DNA from: Fimenecus sp045593555
GTDB lineage: Bacteria; Bacillota; Clostridia; Oscillospirales; Acutalibacteraceae
Reading direction: 5' to 3'
DNA length: 64,000 bases
NCBI GenBank assembly: GCA_045593555.1
Contig: JAZNWU010000022.1
Span: 1 to 64,000 of the forward strand
Position 1 is the first letter of the stretch, and every line of letters starts with the position of its first letter. A program made the position numbers and the translations under genes. The notes under the pieces were generated by a model that searched no databases, had not been told where the DNA came from, and worked only from the letters and a program-made list of their open reading frames with translations. Of this stretch, positions 41,837 to 50,997 are shown piece by piece.

Positions 41837-44623
41837 TTAAATCTCTCCGTACGTCTGATAATCTTCCTCGTGCTGCTTTGTGTAATAATTGCAAGTCTTG
41901 TTTACGATATAGTTGGTAGCATCGCCACTAACCCCCTGTTTATGCGGGAAGCCTATTCCGTAACCGACAAGATATTCCATGTTATTTTGACGCATTTCCA
42001 ACAGCAGCTTGACCTGTGATTTTACTTCTTCTTCCATGGTGCTTTCTGCTGTAAAATAATTATCAACATCAACGCCTTCATTGCTCGGTTGAATGAAGTA
42101 AACAATGAGCAATGCATTTCTTCCTTCAATCATGTAATCCTGTGCTTTGACGCTTGACTGACTTTCTACACGCTTGCGATCAGCTTCGCTCAAACCATTT
42201 GCGGTATCACGAGGGCCCCACAAATGTGCTCTGACTCCGTTCATACGTATAATTTGTTGATCGAGATACTCATCTCTGTTAACAATGTCAAATCTTCTTT
42301 TTACACAAGTATCGGTGAATACGGGCTCGAAGCCTTTAATGAGAGTATTTTCGGCAGCACCGCCCATAACCAACACATCAAACTTCATTTCTAAATGCTT
42401 CGCAATAAAACGGCAAAGCTGGTTAGTATCAAAATTCTCGTTGGCTTCATGAATGTTTAAAACCTGCAGCAAATCAAGCACTCTTTGCGCTGGTATATCC
42501 CTGAAATATGGATGTTTAGCGCTCACATCCTTTTGAGCAATAGTAAGCTCTCTTAAGAATGTGCTTGTATGCTCGATATTTTCCGAAATGGCAGCAAGAG
42601 AGCGATGTAAATAGGGTGTCTCAAACACGCTGCCATAGAATGATTTTCTGTCAACCTTGGCTTTAGTGTTACGCATCTTATTAGCAGCCGTAATTCCCAT
42701 TTCAGAAGAATTATTACGAACACGAATACCATAATCCTCCGGTCGCTTACCTTGTGCTCCCATGGTTCGTATATCTTTCTTTAATTGATCAATAGACTGA
42801 CTGATCTCACGGTAATACCTGTAAGAGAAATCAGTCAAATAAATCTTACACATATCACCGTAATCATCACGATATCCAAACCAACGTCCCATCTGCATTA
42901 AGACATCAAATGTAGCCGTGTTTCTATAAAAATAGCTTACACAAAGACCTTCCAGTGTCAGTCCTCTTGAAAGCGCTAAACCTCCAATAGCTATAACGCG
43001 CAATCCGTCTCTTTCGTGCTTGGAATAATCAAGCTTATTAGAATTACGCGACGAGTTTACTACGGAGATTTCAATATCTTTAATTGACTCGGGCAGTCTT
43101 TCGAAAACTTGATCCCATGTTGCCGTCTTTCCAAACCAATTATTATCCGCATATTCTAATTCGTAAGATTCGTATAATGCAGAAATCAGCGGATTTTTCA
43201 TATAGTCTTCTTTTTTACAACGGCAGTTTTGTTTGATAGCGCGCTTCATTTCTGCAAAATAGTTTTCAACTATCTCTTTAATTACAAATTGGACATCTGT
43301 AAAACGAGACATATTGATCAACATAGAACGATGCGTGTTCTTCTCTATTTCCCTGATATCTCTGATAGCATTCGCTAAAAGGAACACGTTTATAGAGTGA
43401 TAAAACGAAGGGAACAGTTTATCGCCATCCCACTCCTTTTTGTGACGCAACGGAAAAACCTTATCGTCATAATCTTTTATAAATCTTACGTTCGTATTGC
43501 TTTCAAAGAAATACTTTTGCGCACCGCAATAATTCGAAGGAGACTCCAAAGAATATATAAAATGGCGCGGGAACAAATCATCAGCTAACATCTCATCTTG
43601 TGTGTCGTAACTGATGAAAACATTTGCGAAAGGAGTTGCTGTAAAGCCAACATAGGTATTTCTTGCAAACAGCTGCAATATTTTACGAATGTAATTATTG
43701 ATTTTTGTAGGATCTTCGTCCTTTTTGTTTGTGTTGATACTTGCGTTATCCGCCTCATCATCGATCATAATCATCGGTGCTGTGATTTGAGAAACAGCAC
43801 TGCTTGTATTGATATTCTTCAAAGAAGCGTATAGTTTTTTCAATACCGATACATTTTTCTTGATAACAAAGATCATAGGCTCTGACTCATTATCATTAAT
43901 TCTATACGTCGTGTTCTGATCGTTTTTACCCGTAAAATCATTGTCACGGCTTGTAAACGCCTTAGGAGTACGGCTTCCTCTTCCCACTCCTACATCTTCG
44001 GCGTTAACAGAATCATATCCTATAAAACCTTCCTCTACTCTCTTTTGCGTTTGGCGACGAAGACTCTCGATAGTACCGGTCAGAAGAAAAATAACTTTAT
44101 ATCCGGCATCTGCCGCTTTGGTAATCAAACCGAGATAGTTTGAAGTTTTTCCTGACTGAACATCACCAACAACCAAGCCTCGTATACTGAACGGACTATC
44201 CTCATTAGGGTTGCCGATATATGACATGAGCTTAGGCAACGTTTTCTTTTCCAAAGTATCAATTCCAGCAGGACTGAAGTTTTTATTTTCAAGATGTGCC
44301 TTGTAGCGAGGCCAGTAATATTCATCATAATTGTCCTGCGCTTGCAAATTGGCATACCAAAGAAAGTCGTGTTCGTAATCACCGACCAAAGCAGCGCCTT
44401 CATCTTGAAAGATGCAATACTGCGACTTAATTTTACGTTCGATTTCTGCCTTTTCCTCTTCCGTAATTGCAAAAGCTTCTCCGTATTGATCGATGATTTG
44501 CTCAAAGAAACGAGAAATGAACCCATCATCTATTCTAAGTGTCGGATTCAACAAACGACTCATTTGATAATGCGATCCGAACTGCTGCAGATATGTAGAA
44601 ACAAGTTCTTTTTTATCAATCAT
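41837..44623 (-). CDS. Z1 domain protein (SF2-like ATPase of restriction islands)
   Basis: A 928-residue protein with a helicase-like core: Walker A GDVQSGKTSNY near residue 155-165, Walker B MIDDEADNAS near 290, GFTATPFANVF near 330, and the Z1 block GLALSRGLTLEGL followed by MGRWFGYR near 565-590. It probably translocates DNA or remodels protein-DNA complexes for the nuclease. It overlaps the upstream GHKL ATPase gene by eight bases, indicating tight co-expression. Confidence 0.9.
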   Translation of the reverse strand: MIDKKELVSTYLQQFGSHYQMSRLLNPTLRIDDGFISRFFEQIIDQYGEAFAITEEEKAEIERKIKSQYCIFQDEGAALVGDYEHDFLWYANLQAQDNYDEYYWPRYKAHLENKNFSPAGIDTLEKKTLPKLMSYIGNPNEDSPFSIRGLVVGDVQSGKTSNYLGLITKAADAGYKVIFLLTGTIESLRRQTQKRVEEGFIGYDSVNAEDVGVGRGSRTPKAFTSRDNDFTGKNDQNTTYRINDNESEPMIFVIKKNVSVLKKLYASLKNINTSSAVSQITAPMIMIDDEADNASINTNKKDEDPTKINNYIRKILQLFARNTYVGFTATPFANVFISYDTQDEMLADDLFPRHFIYSLESPSNYCGAQKYFFESNTNVRFIKDYDDKVFPLRHKKEWDGDKLFPSFYHSINVFLLANAIRDIREIEKNTHRSMLINMSRFTDVQFVIKEIVENYFAEMKRAIKQNCRCKKEDYMKNPLISALYESYELEYADNNWFGKTATWDQVFERLPESIKDIEISVVNSSRNSNKLDYSKHERDGLRVIAIGGLALSRGLTLEGLCVSYFYRNTATFDVLMQMGRWFGYRDDYGDMCKIYLTDFSYRYYREISQSIDQLKKDIRTMGAQGKRPEDYGIRVRNNSSEMGITAANKMRNTKAKVDRKSFYGSVFETPYLHRSLAAISENIEHTSTFLRELTIAQKDVSAKHPYFRDIPAQRVLDLLQVLNIHEANENFDTNQLCRFIAKHLEMKFDVLVMGGAAENTLIKGFEPVFTDTCVKRRFDIVNRDEYLDQQIIRMNGVRAHLWGPRDTANGLSEADRKRVESQSSVKAQDYMIEGRNALLIVYFIQPSNEGVDVDNYFTAESTMEEEVKSQVKLLLEMRQNNMEYLVGYGIGFPHKQGVSGDATNYIVNKTCNYYTKQHEEDYQTYGEI

Positions 44624-46133
44624 TGAACAATCTCCTTCTTAGTTTTTCCATCAGCTGAGCTTCATTAAACGGCGGATATTTACACAGTTTTTCAAACGCC
44701 ACTTCAGCTGTACATTGTCTAATTGTTTTAATTGAGTTGAACTGCTCTATACCAAGAAGTACAAGAGAATCTTCCTTATCTTCGCTTAATTCTGTTTCCT
44801 GATTCTTGTTACAAACAGAAACATAAATATCATCAAACGGGATATGGGCTGATATAGCATCAAGCATTCTCAATATTCTCGCACGCTCACTATCCTCAAA
44901 ACTATCTAAACATTGTTGAACGAACGGTGAGTTATGATTAATGGAAAACATATCTTTTCCGTTTCTGCTCGGAGTTTTAATCCATATCTGTTCTTCGTTT
45001 TCACCGTCATTGAGTTTTACTCTCCTTCCTGTCTTCTCCTTGGATGTAGAGCAAACCTTCATTACAGATTTACGCAACAGATTTACGATTTGTTTCGGAA
45101 TAACTGCATTCTGTTTTTTTATATCTATATCCCAAAGTGAATCAAGCTTGTTCGGGATATCCACCTTAATTCTGCCATACTTATAAAGTTCAGCATTAAC
45201 ACTGCGCGAAGACAATCTAAACCAAGTTCCATATATTATTAATCTGTCATTTCTGTAAACGAAAAAACCTTGATCGTCCTTTAACGCATCCATTCCTCCA
45301 AGAGCTTCGATATCCTCTTTTGATAAATCGTCTTGATGCGGCAAAATAAAGGTCTGCACCTTTATCATCGCTTCTTTTTCATAGCTCTTTTCATAATATT
45401 TAACAGCTATCTCGACAGGCTTTCCCTCGTCAGTCTTAGGGTTGCGCTTATGATGAGGAGATCCTTCAAGGAAAGGATCCAAGCCTTTTAACCGTCTGCC
45501 GTTTATGAAGAAAGAAACGGGAGCGGTGCTGCGATTCATAAAACGATGGAATATCAGGCAAAGATGACTTTCACTTTCGTCAAGTTTTTCAGAAAGATAT
45601 TCATAAGCATGTCCGTTTGACTTTTGCTCGGCAATATCAAAATTCTGCCAAACAACCATTGTTCCTTGAGCTAAAGAATTGAGTTTTTCATAATTAGGGC
45701 ATTCCTGTATCTCATTAGAATCTAATTTAAGGCACTCCCATTCATCGACAATTTCATCCAAATCCCAACGATACGCACGGATTTCTCCATCAAATTTCGA
45801 CATAACAGTAAGCACGCGACACTGAGAAAGCGACGCAGATTTCAAGCCTACACCAAATCTACCTAAATCTTTCTCACCGTACTCATCACGCTCACTGCCA
45901 TACTTCATTGCATTAAACAACGCAGCGTCATCCATACCAATAGCGTCATCGAGAATTGTAATATATAAATTGTCGCTATTATACGAGGGAAAATCTATCC
46001 AAATATTTTTTGCATCTACTGATATGGAATTATCGATTATATCAGCCAACGCTGTCTTAAATGAATATCCTATAGATCTCAATGAATTCATTAATATATC
46101 CGGAGATGGAATGTTTTTTATTTTTTCAGCCAT
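44616..46133 (-). CDS. GHKL ATPase (MORC/HSP90-like), first of two in the operon
   Basis: A 505-residue ATPase without a TIR domain. It shows N-box ALADIIDNSISVDA, a variant metal motif LDDAIGMDD (usually DDGxGM) and LGRFGVGLKSASLS, then a transducer-like domain. In restriction islands such proteins are proposed to clamp DNA in an ATP-dependent way like MutL. It is the first large gene after the HTH controller and is translationally coupled to Z1. Sequence outside the three motifs is unlike the second GHKL protein at 34305, so they are not recent duplicates. Confidence 0.88.
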   Translation of the reverse strand: MAEKIKNIPSPDILMNSLRSIGYSFKTALADIIDNSISVDAKNIWIDFPSYNSDNLYITILDDAIGMDDAALFNAMKYGSERDEYGEKDLGRFGVGLKSASLSQCRVLTVMSKFDGEIRAYRWDLDEIVDEWECLKLDSNEIQECPNYEKLNSLAQGTMVVWQNFDIAEQKSNGHAYEYLSEKLDESESHLCLIFHRFMNRSTAPVSFFINGRRLKGLDPFLEGSPHHKRNPKTDEGKPVEIAVKYYEKSYEKEAMIKVQTFILPHQDDLSKEDIEALGGMDALKDDQGFFVYRNDRLIIYGTWFRLSSRSVNAELYKYGRIKVDIPNKLDSLWDIDIKKQNAVIPKQIVNLLRKSVMKVCSTSKEKTGRRVKLNDGENEEQIWIKTPSRNGKDMFSINHNSPFVQQCLDSFEDSERARILRMLDAISAHIPFDDIYVSVCNKNQETELSEDKEDSLVLLGIEQFNSIKTIRQCTAEVAFEKLCKYPPFNEAQLMEKLRRRLFND

Positions 46134-46161
46134 ACAATCATACCTCTTTATTTAATTATCT

Positions 46162-46368
46162 TTAACCTGAAACAATCTCCACAATATCATCCATTGTACA
46201 CTCAAGAGCTGTACATATCTTAACAAGAACATCGCTCGATACAACGGCTCCGTCTTTGCCCATTTTTGTAATGGTGGCAATGCTGATGCCTGCTTTTTCA
46301 GCGAGTTCTTTTTTCTTCATGTCACGGTCGATTAATAGTTTGAATAATTTCTTATAACTTGCAGCCAT
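46162..46368 (-). CDS. XRE-type controller protein of the restriction operon
   Basis: A 68-residue single-HTH regulator (KKKELAEKAGISIATITKMG as the HTH, then SSDVLVKICTALECTMDDIV). It is the first gene of the minus-strand restriction operon, 28 bases ahead of the ATPase gene, with inverted and direct TAGTA repeats at its promoter. Size and position fit a C-protein that delays or limits restriction. GAGGTGT precedes the ATG. Confidence 0.85.
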   Translation of the reverse strand: MAASYKKLFKLLIDRDMKKKELAEKAGISIATITKMGKDGAVVSSDVLVKICTALECTMDDIVEIVSG

Positions 46369-46390
46369 GTTACACCTCGTTTAAAATAGT

Positions 46391-46444
46391 TAGTATGACT
46401 TTACTATAATAAATTAGTATAGCACAAAAAACGATTTTGCTCAA
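46391..46444 (-). promoter_or_regulatory. Promoter and operators of the restriction operon
   Basis: Minus-strand TTGAGC (46439-46444) and TATACT (46416-46421) with a 17-base spacer. TAGTA (46391-46395) and TACTA (46402-46406) form an inverted repeat downstream of the -10 box, and a third TAGTA (46415-46419) overlaps the -10 box, as expected for autorepression by the controller. Confidence 0.65.
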
Positions 46445-46565
46445 TATATTTCAGCAAAAATATGGAGATTTCAGCATTTTTCTTGTCTTCTTATATATAG
46501 ATGACGAAAACAGTAAAATGTAACGCTTAAAAATCAAATTTTGTCGAAAAGCACAATAAATAGCT

Positions 46566-46597
46566 AAAATCCTTGTAAACAATTACAAGGATTTCAG
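46566..46597. terminator. Hairpin at the end of the small membrane peptide gene
   Basis: AAATCCTTGTA and TACAAGGATTT form a perfect 11-base stem with a six-base loop, overlapping the stop codon of the 46594 gene. T-rich sequence follows on the minus strand (AGCTATTTATTG). Confidence 0.6.
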
Positions 46598-46773
46598 GAC
46601 AAAAACTTCCCAATCAACCATAACACCCAACCAATAACAGCCAACGCAATCAGTACAGTAGAACATCCCGTTCCACCACTGTTACCACTGTTTGAGTTAT
46701 TATTTTTGCCTCCACCTGAACCACTACCGGAAGATGTCATTTTGAATGCGTAAAAATCATTAAGGTCAGGCAT
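46594..46773 (-). CDS. Small Gly/Ser-linker membrane peptide, 59 residues
   Basis: A tiny protein with a polar start (MPDLNDFYAFKM), a flexible linker of Ser, Gly and Asn (residues about 14-34) and a C-terminal membrane helix (residues about 38-56, STVLIALAVIGWVLWLIG). AAGGAGC lies seven bases before the ATG, so it is very likely real. It follows the sigma-like gene by 17 bases and may be its target or modulator. No family is recognised. Confidence 0.75.
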   Translation of the reverse strand: MPDLNDFYAFKMTSSGSGSGGGKNNNSNSGNSGGTGCSTVLIALAVIGWVLWLIGKFLS

Positions 46774-46790
46774 TGTTTAAGCTCCTTTTC

Positions 46791-47699
46791 TTAAAAATCA
46801 TATCCCGTTTCAAGCAGCTTTTTCTTCATCTTGTTAAGTGCTTTTCTGTAGTTTGAGTCTGCTGTTGCGGGGGATGAAACTCTGTGGTCGAAAGCTAATT
46901 CCTCAAAGGTTTTAGTTTTGCGAGGTTTATAGGTAGGATTGCCCTTGTAGTCGGGGTTCTCGCAATCGGGGACCTCGGTTGAGTAGCATTCTCTGCAAAA
47001 TGCAAGGTGCTCTGATACCAAGGCACGTTCACGGTAGTTTAGTGCATCTTCAAATACATTCATTACAAGATTTGCTCGTTCAAATTTAACACACAGAACA
47101 TCAGGACGGGAGGTGTTGTCAGAAGCAACCTCTTCTCGGCTTTCTTCACCGTCTTCGTCGGCATACTGCTTGTAAAACTCAATGAACTGTGTGTTCTGTA
47201 AGCCGGAACGGATGATTTCTTCTGCTTTCTCTTTTGTTGCACCGATTTCATCTGCTATTTTCTGCATTGTTATATCGTCGGTTTTCTCTTCGTTTTCATA
47301 AAACAGGCGCATTGCTTTGCGAAGCCTTAAATCTTCATCAAAGCTCTGTACCGTAAAGCCTCGTCTCATTTTGCGGATGTACTCGTGAATCTCACGCTTT
47401 GCCGTGTTTTCCTTGAATTTCACAAAAGGTATATCCCGTGAAAGGTCATACTCCTGCAAGGCTTTCCACATGCCTATAATGAACGCTTGCTTCATATCCT
47501 GAAAATGACCGGGCATCGCATAGTTCTGTACCCAACCCATAACCTTTGTGTTGAGCGTATTTTCATAATAGTGAAGAAACCACAAGAAGTATTTTTCATC
47601 CTTCTCTTTGCAGTAAAGCTCAATATATTCCTGAAGCTCCATTTTAGGCGGAGCAGGTATTATTCTGTACATCACAAGGTCCTGTTGCCATTCTCTCAC
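46791..47699 (-). CDS. Sigma-70-like factor of accessory elements
   Basis: A 302-residue protein with sigma-factor features: region-2-like MKQAFIIGMWKALQEYD followed by FVKFKENTAKREIHEYIRKM, a region-3-like helix-turn-helix (ITMQKIADEIGATKEKAEEI), and a region-4-like FEELAFDHRVSS with a Lys-rich end. It may direct transcription of element genes or be a divergent DNA-binding protein. The start is the GTG at 47699, eight bases after AAGGAGG; the GTG at 47708 lies in that site. It follows the DUF6076 gene by 13 bases. Confidence 0.7.
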   Translation of the reverse strand: MREWQQDLVMYRIIPAPPKMELQEYIELYCKEKDEKYFLWFLHYYENTLNTKVMGWVQNYAMPGHFQDMKQAFIIGMWKALQEYDLSRDIPFVKFKENTAKREIHEYIRKMRRGFTVQSFDEDLRLRKAMRLFYENEEKTDDITMQKIADEIGATKEKAEEIIRSGLQNTQFIEFYKQYADEDGEESREEVASDNTSRPDVLCVKFERANLVMNVFEDALNYRERALVSEHLAFCRECYSTEVPDCENPDYKGNPTYKPRKTKTFEELAFDHRVSSPATADSNYRKALNKMKKKLLETGYDF

Positions 47700-47712
47700 G
47701 GGCGACACCTCC

Positions 47713-48819
47713 TTACTTCATTGATTTTGCCGTATCCTCATACAGCTTCTTCTTTTCCATATCCCTCGGGTATTGAGTAAGCTCATATTCTGTTTCTTCG
47801 ACTGCACGGTACATTCTGTCTTCGGCCAGCCTTGTTGCCAGCTCTGCAAACTCAGGTGTGATTTTACCTCTGCTTTTATCTACACGAATCGAACCGCAAC
47901 GGTTTCTGTATATTCTGAGTGCCGGGTCGTTTTCGCATCTTTCTTTCAGGTTTATAGATGCCGCATATCTTCTGCAGGTGACCCGCTTGCCCTTGTACTT
48001 AAAAGGTGCATAGCCGTTGCAGTACTTCTGCCGTCTTGCAGTCAGCATAAGAAAGTGCTTCTTGCAGATTTCGCATTGCCTTGGATAATGTCCGTACTGT
48101 ATTCCCTCAAACAAGTCCGTAACAATAAAGCTGTAGAAGCTGTTGAAATACAGCCTTCGGGCGACAAGGCTTTCCGATGTGTATTCTGTGTTGACGGGAA
48201 TAACCTTTTCACCGAAAATGTCGGTGGCAAGTTGCGATAGATGTTCTTTACTGAATTTCTCCAATTCATCGAGTCTTGACACAAACCTTTTGAGCTTATT
48301 GAACGCAAGAGTAATATCATCACCGAGGTTATCGTAAAAGCCGAGAGTTGTGTTTACCTCGTTCAGCAGTTTTTCTGCCTTAGTAAAAAAATCCTTATCG
48401 TATTCGGGCGGCAGGATTCCGAGGATAATATATTCCTCTTTGATGTTCTGAAGCTTACCCTTGCGGTGGAAGTATTCAATTAATATTTCTGCGTTTTCAT
48501 AAGTGAAAAGCTTTGCAATTCTTTCCTTTTCTTTGTCAATGTCAATCAGGTTAAAGGGCTTGAGCTTCGGCAAGGCAGTAAATATATTGTTGATTACGGT
48601 TGCGGCTTCAACAAAAAGTCGGGGATTTAAATAGCCTTTGGAGAGCATATCTTCAAGCTCCCAATTCTCGGCTCTGAAAACAGATATTCTTGCAGCGGTA
48701 TCATCCTTGTAATACTGATTGAGCAGGTCAACCGCATATTGTCCCGCATCAACAGTTTTTGATGCAACGGTTACTTTGTCGATGCTGTAATCGGCATAGA
48801 AGAAGCCTTTATCATTCAT
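47713..48819 (-). CDS. DUF6076-like protein with a zinc-finger segment
   Basis: A 368-residue cytosolic protein. The N-terminal two thirds are helical. The C-terminal part holds RQCEICKKHFLMLTARRQKY followed by a second Cys pair, a zinc-binding segment seen in DUF6076-type proteins encoded beside sigma-like genes in gut Clostridia. AGGAGGTGG precedes the ATG. It is the first gene of a three-gene operon with the sigma-like factor and the small membrane peptide. The function is unknown. Confidence 0.65.
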   Translation of the reverse strand: MNDKGFFYADYSIDKVTVASKTVDAGQYAVDLLNQYYKDDTAARISVFRAENWELEDMLSKGYLNPRLFVEAATVINNIFTALPKLKPFNLIDIDKEKERIAKLFTYENAEILIEYFHRKGKLQNIKEEYIILGILPPEYDKDFFTKAEKLLNEVNTTLGFYDNLGDDITLAFNKLKRFVSRLDELEKFSKEHLSQLATDIFGEKVIPVNTEYTSESLVARRLYFNSFYSFIVTDLFEGIQYGHYPRQCEICKKHFLMLTARRQKYCNGYAPFKYKGKRVTCRRYAASINLKERCENDPALRIYRNRCGSIRVDKSRGKITPEFAELATRLAEDRMYRAVEETEYELTQYPRDMEKKKLYEDTAKSMK

Positions 48820-48940
48820 CCTTTACCACCTCCTGACAAAAATTATATCATAGTCCATAGTCATTATACAAATTTTACTGTCCAATAAAACGGACTTTAC
48901 TTTTTAGAAATATGAGAATATCGTTATAATTGCAAACCAC

Positions 48941-48977
48941 CTCGCAAGGAATAGTCATCCTGCGAGGTAGTTTTTTG
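48941..48977 (+). terminator. Plus-strand terminator in the 48.8-49.25 kb gap
   Basis: CCTCGCA and TGCGAGG with an inner AGGA/TCC pairing form a stem followed by TAGTTTTTTG. A TATAAT lies about 25 bases upstream with a poor -35, so a very short RNA is possible. Otherwise I see nothing in this gap. Confidence 0.65.
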
Positions 48978-49254
48978 TTTTATGCGGTTTGAAGATAATT
49001 CTATAAAAATTTTTGTTTCGATTATTGTATTAAAAATCATATATGTGCTTAAAAGCCTTGATACATAAGGCTTTGAGTCTTGTTTCGCACATCGTTTTTT
49101 ACTGTTTCGTGATTCTGTATGATTTTTGATTTTTTCTACATTAAATAATCAGAGGAGGAAAACACAAGGTTATTCGTCTTTCGGCAAGCGACTTAAAGAG
49201 ATTAACACAGTAGTTTTCCGAATCACTAAACTATCAATAAAGGAGAATGAAAAA

Positions 49255-49626
49255 ATGACACACGCTGAATATGAATATAAGTATCAGGAAGATCTGAAAT
49301 ACATCTGGTATCTGCAGATTTCCGGCAGAGGAGATGAATATGCACCCGTCAGGAGGATTATCTGCAAGGGGTGTGAACGAGTATATTTCACTCAGGTTCA
49401 CTGTGTAAAGTTTTGTTATCACTGTCAGCAAGGCAATGTGGGTGCAATGTATGTAAAACGGAGAAAGAGTCTTGAAAGGCGTGAAAACACAGTATGTAAA
49501 AGTTGCGGTAATACTTTTACACCGAAGAGGTCAGGTGCGGTGTACTGCAGTAATGCTTGCAGACAAAAGGCCTATCGTGAGCGTGTTACGGAAGTAGTAA
49601 GTGACCCAAAAGATCACTTACTATAA
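49255..49626 (+). CDS. Double zinc-ribbon protein
   Basis: A 123-residue protein with two Cys-rich modules: CKGCERVYFTQVHCVKFCYHC (residues about 39-60) and CKSCGNTFTPKRSGAVYCSN ending in the CRQKAYRER tail, the common Firmicutes zinc-ribbon form seen in DNA-binding accessory proteins. The start is ATG at 49255 with AAAGGAG upstream. The last codons overlap the first hairpin of the hairpin-rich stretch that follows. It is divergent from DUF6076. Confidence 0.7.
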   Translation: MTHAEYEYKYQEDLKYIWYLQISGRGDEYAPVRRIICKGCERVYFTQVHCVKFCYHCQQGNVGAMYVKRRKSLERRENTVCKSCGNTFTPKRSGAVYCSNACRQKAYRERVTEVVSDPKDHLL

Positions 49627-49925
49627 CTGTAACGACATTTCCTCAAGTGGCCATTTTGGCCATTTGGAATAACCGTAACGCAAAAAATTATGATTATGGT
49701 GTTACGGTTACAGTAATGGGTCAAAATGGCCCGTTACTACAACTGTAACGATGTTTGATTTGAGAACTGAGTATTACACTCAAATCAAAGGGACAAAAAG
49801 ACCCTTTGATTTTCCAAACGGTCAGATTTCGAGTTTTCAATCGGTCTGATTTTTTCGCTTTCGGCAAGTAATAAAAATTTAGGGAACAAACTGACTGTAA
49901 ACAAGTGCAATTTGTTCCCTGAAAT
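49597..49925. repeat. Hairpin-dense stretch (eight inverted repeats in 330 bases)
   Basis: Gene-free DNA packed with perfect or near-perfect inverted repeats: GTAAGTGA/TCACTTAC (49597-49621), TGGCCA/TGGCCA (49648-49662), AACCGTAAC/GTTACGGTT (49671-49709), GTAATGGGTC/GGCCCGTTAC (49713-49737), TTTGATTTGAG/CTCAAATCAAA (49754-49789), AAAGGG/CCCTTT (49787-49807), TCAGA/TCTGA (about 49823-49849) and AGGGAACAAA/TTTGTTCCCT (49881-49920). The last is repeated at 50.9 and 52.0 kb. ACTGTAACGA also recurs at 49626 and 49743. Confidence 0.85.
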
Positions 49926-49938
49926 GTTTGATTTTGAT

Positions 49939-50697
49939 TTAAGCAATTCTGATTATTTGTTCGTAAATCATGACGAAATCACACATTATTTGTTTGTTGT
50001 CATGATAATGTCCGAAAAACCATTTTTTGAATTTAACCTTTTCATTAACGATATCAAAATACTCGGTTAACTCATCGGATTTATAACAACCACCGGAAAA
50101 CATTGCGACAACTTGTTGGGGAGCACAATGAGTGATTATAAAGTCAACTTCATAATTGTGTTCGGCAAGCGTATTTAATCCGAAGATCATTTCTTCTTCG
50201 GTTGGCATTTCTTCTTTCCACCAAGAAATGTTGTTTACACGAAACATCTTATTGGCTTTTGACCAACGCTTGTATTCTTCATTAAACTCTCTTTCTGTTT
50301 TAAAGTCAGCAGGGTCAAGAATGCCGTCGGTAATATCGTGACTTTTGGCACCGCCAAAAGCAAAAATCTTTTTATCGCAAATATCAAAAACATAGCCGCG
50401 CACCAGATGATAAATATTGTCACGAATTTTGTGTGCTTTACCGCCGTGAAAATCAACAGTTTCAAACTCACTGTTCAAACGTGTATAGTTTTCGTGGTTA
50501 CCATCAACAAAAAGTGTTGTGAACGGTTTGTCATTCAACCATTTCAGCCAATATTTTTCTTCATTGTTATCATTCCACAAACCGAAATCGCCACAAATAA
50601 TTACAAAATCATCACGCGACATTTCCTTTTGTTCAGGAAATATTTTTGTAGAGAATTTATTCCAATCGCCATGTGTATCGCCCGTGCAGTAAATCAT
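49939..50697 (-). CDS. Metallophosphoesterase
   Basis: A 252-residue cytosolic calcineurin-like phosphoesterase with the metal motifs GDTHGDWNKF, CGDFGLW, DGNHENY, THCAP and GHYHDN. The closest recognisable type is the bacterial protein-phosphatase/Ap4A-hydrolase-like group; the substrate is unknown. The start is ATG at 50697 with AAGGGAG upstream; the earlier in-frame ATG at 50715 precedes that site. It is flanked on both sides by the hairpin repeats, like the next two gene blocks. Confidence 0.85.
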   Translation of the reverse strand: MIYCTGDTHGDWNKFSTKIFPEQKEMSRDDFVIICGDFGLWNDNNEEKYWLKWLNDKPFTTLFVDGNHENYTRLNSEFETVDFHGGKAHKIRDNIYHLVRGYVFDICDKKIFAFGGAKSHDITDGILDPADFKTEREFNEEYKRWSKANKMFRVNNISWWKEEMPTEEEMIFGLNTLAEHNYEVDFIITHCAPQQVVAMFSGGCYKSDELTEYFDIVNEKVKFKKWFFGHYHDNKQIMCDFVMIYEQIIRIA

Positions 50698-50766
50698 AAA
50701 TATATCTCCCTTCATTTTTCAATTATATCACATATTTATAACGCTTTTCAATTGTGTGGAAATATT

Positions 50767-50976
50767 TAATAACTGCCATCACCAATGCAGATTTCGGCAT
50801 ATGAATACTGCGTCAGATTTTTGGTGAAGGGTCGTTGTGACCCTTTTACCACTTTTATGCCCGTAAATTTCAAGAGACCAATGTGGTCACTTGAAACGTG
50901 ATTTTTTTCGACTTACAAAAACTTAGGGAACAAACTGACTGTAAACAAGTGCAATTTGTTCCCTAAAGTATTTAAT
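50767..50976. repeat. Dispersed hairpin repeat, copy A
   Basis: About 210 bases nearly identical to copy B. The order is: a common lead (ATGAATACTGCGTCAGATTT), hairpin TGGTGAAGGGTC/GACCCTTTTACCA (50822-50851), hairpin TTTCAAGAGACCA/TGGTCACTTGAAA (50868-50896) followed by ATTTTTTTCG, and hairpin AGGGAACAAA/TTTGTTCCCT (50925-50964). It lies between two minus-strand genes. Confidence 0.9.
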
Positions 50977-50997
50977 TGATAAATTGGAATTTGATAG

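Noticed and set aside
34305..46368. BREX, DISARM or Dnd phosphorothioation system
   Set aside because: There is no BrxZ/PglZ, no BrxL, no DrmA/B helicase pair and no DndA-E; the Z1, AIPR and GHKL genes point to the MORC-Z1 restriction type instead.
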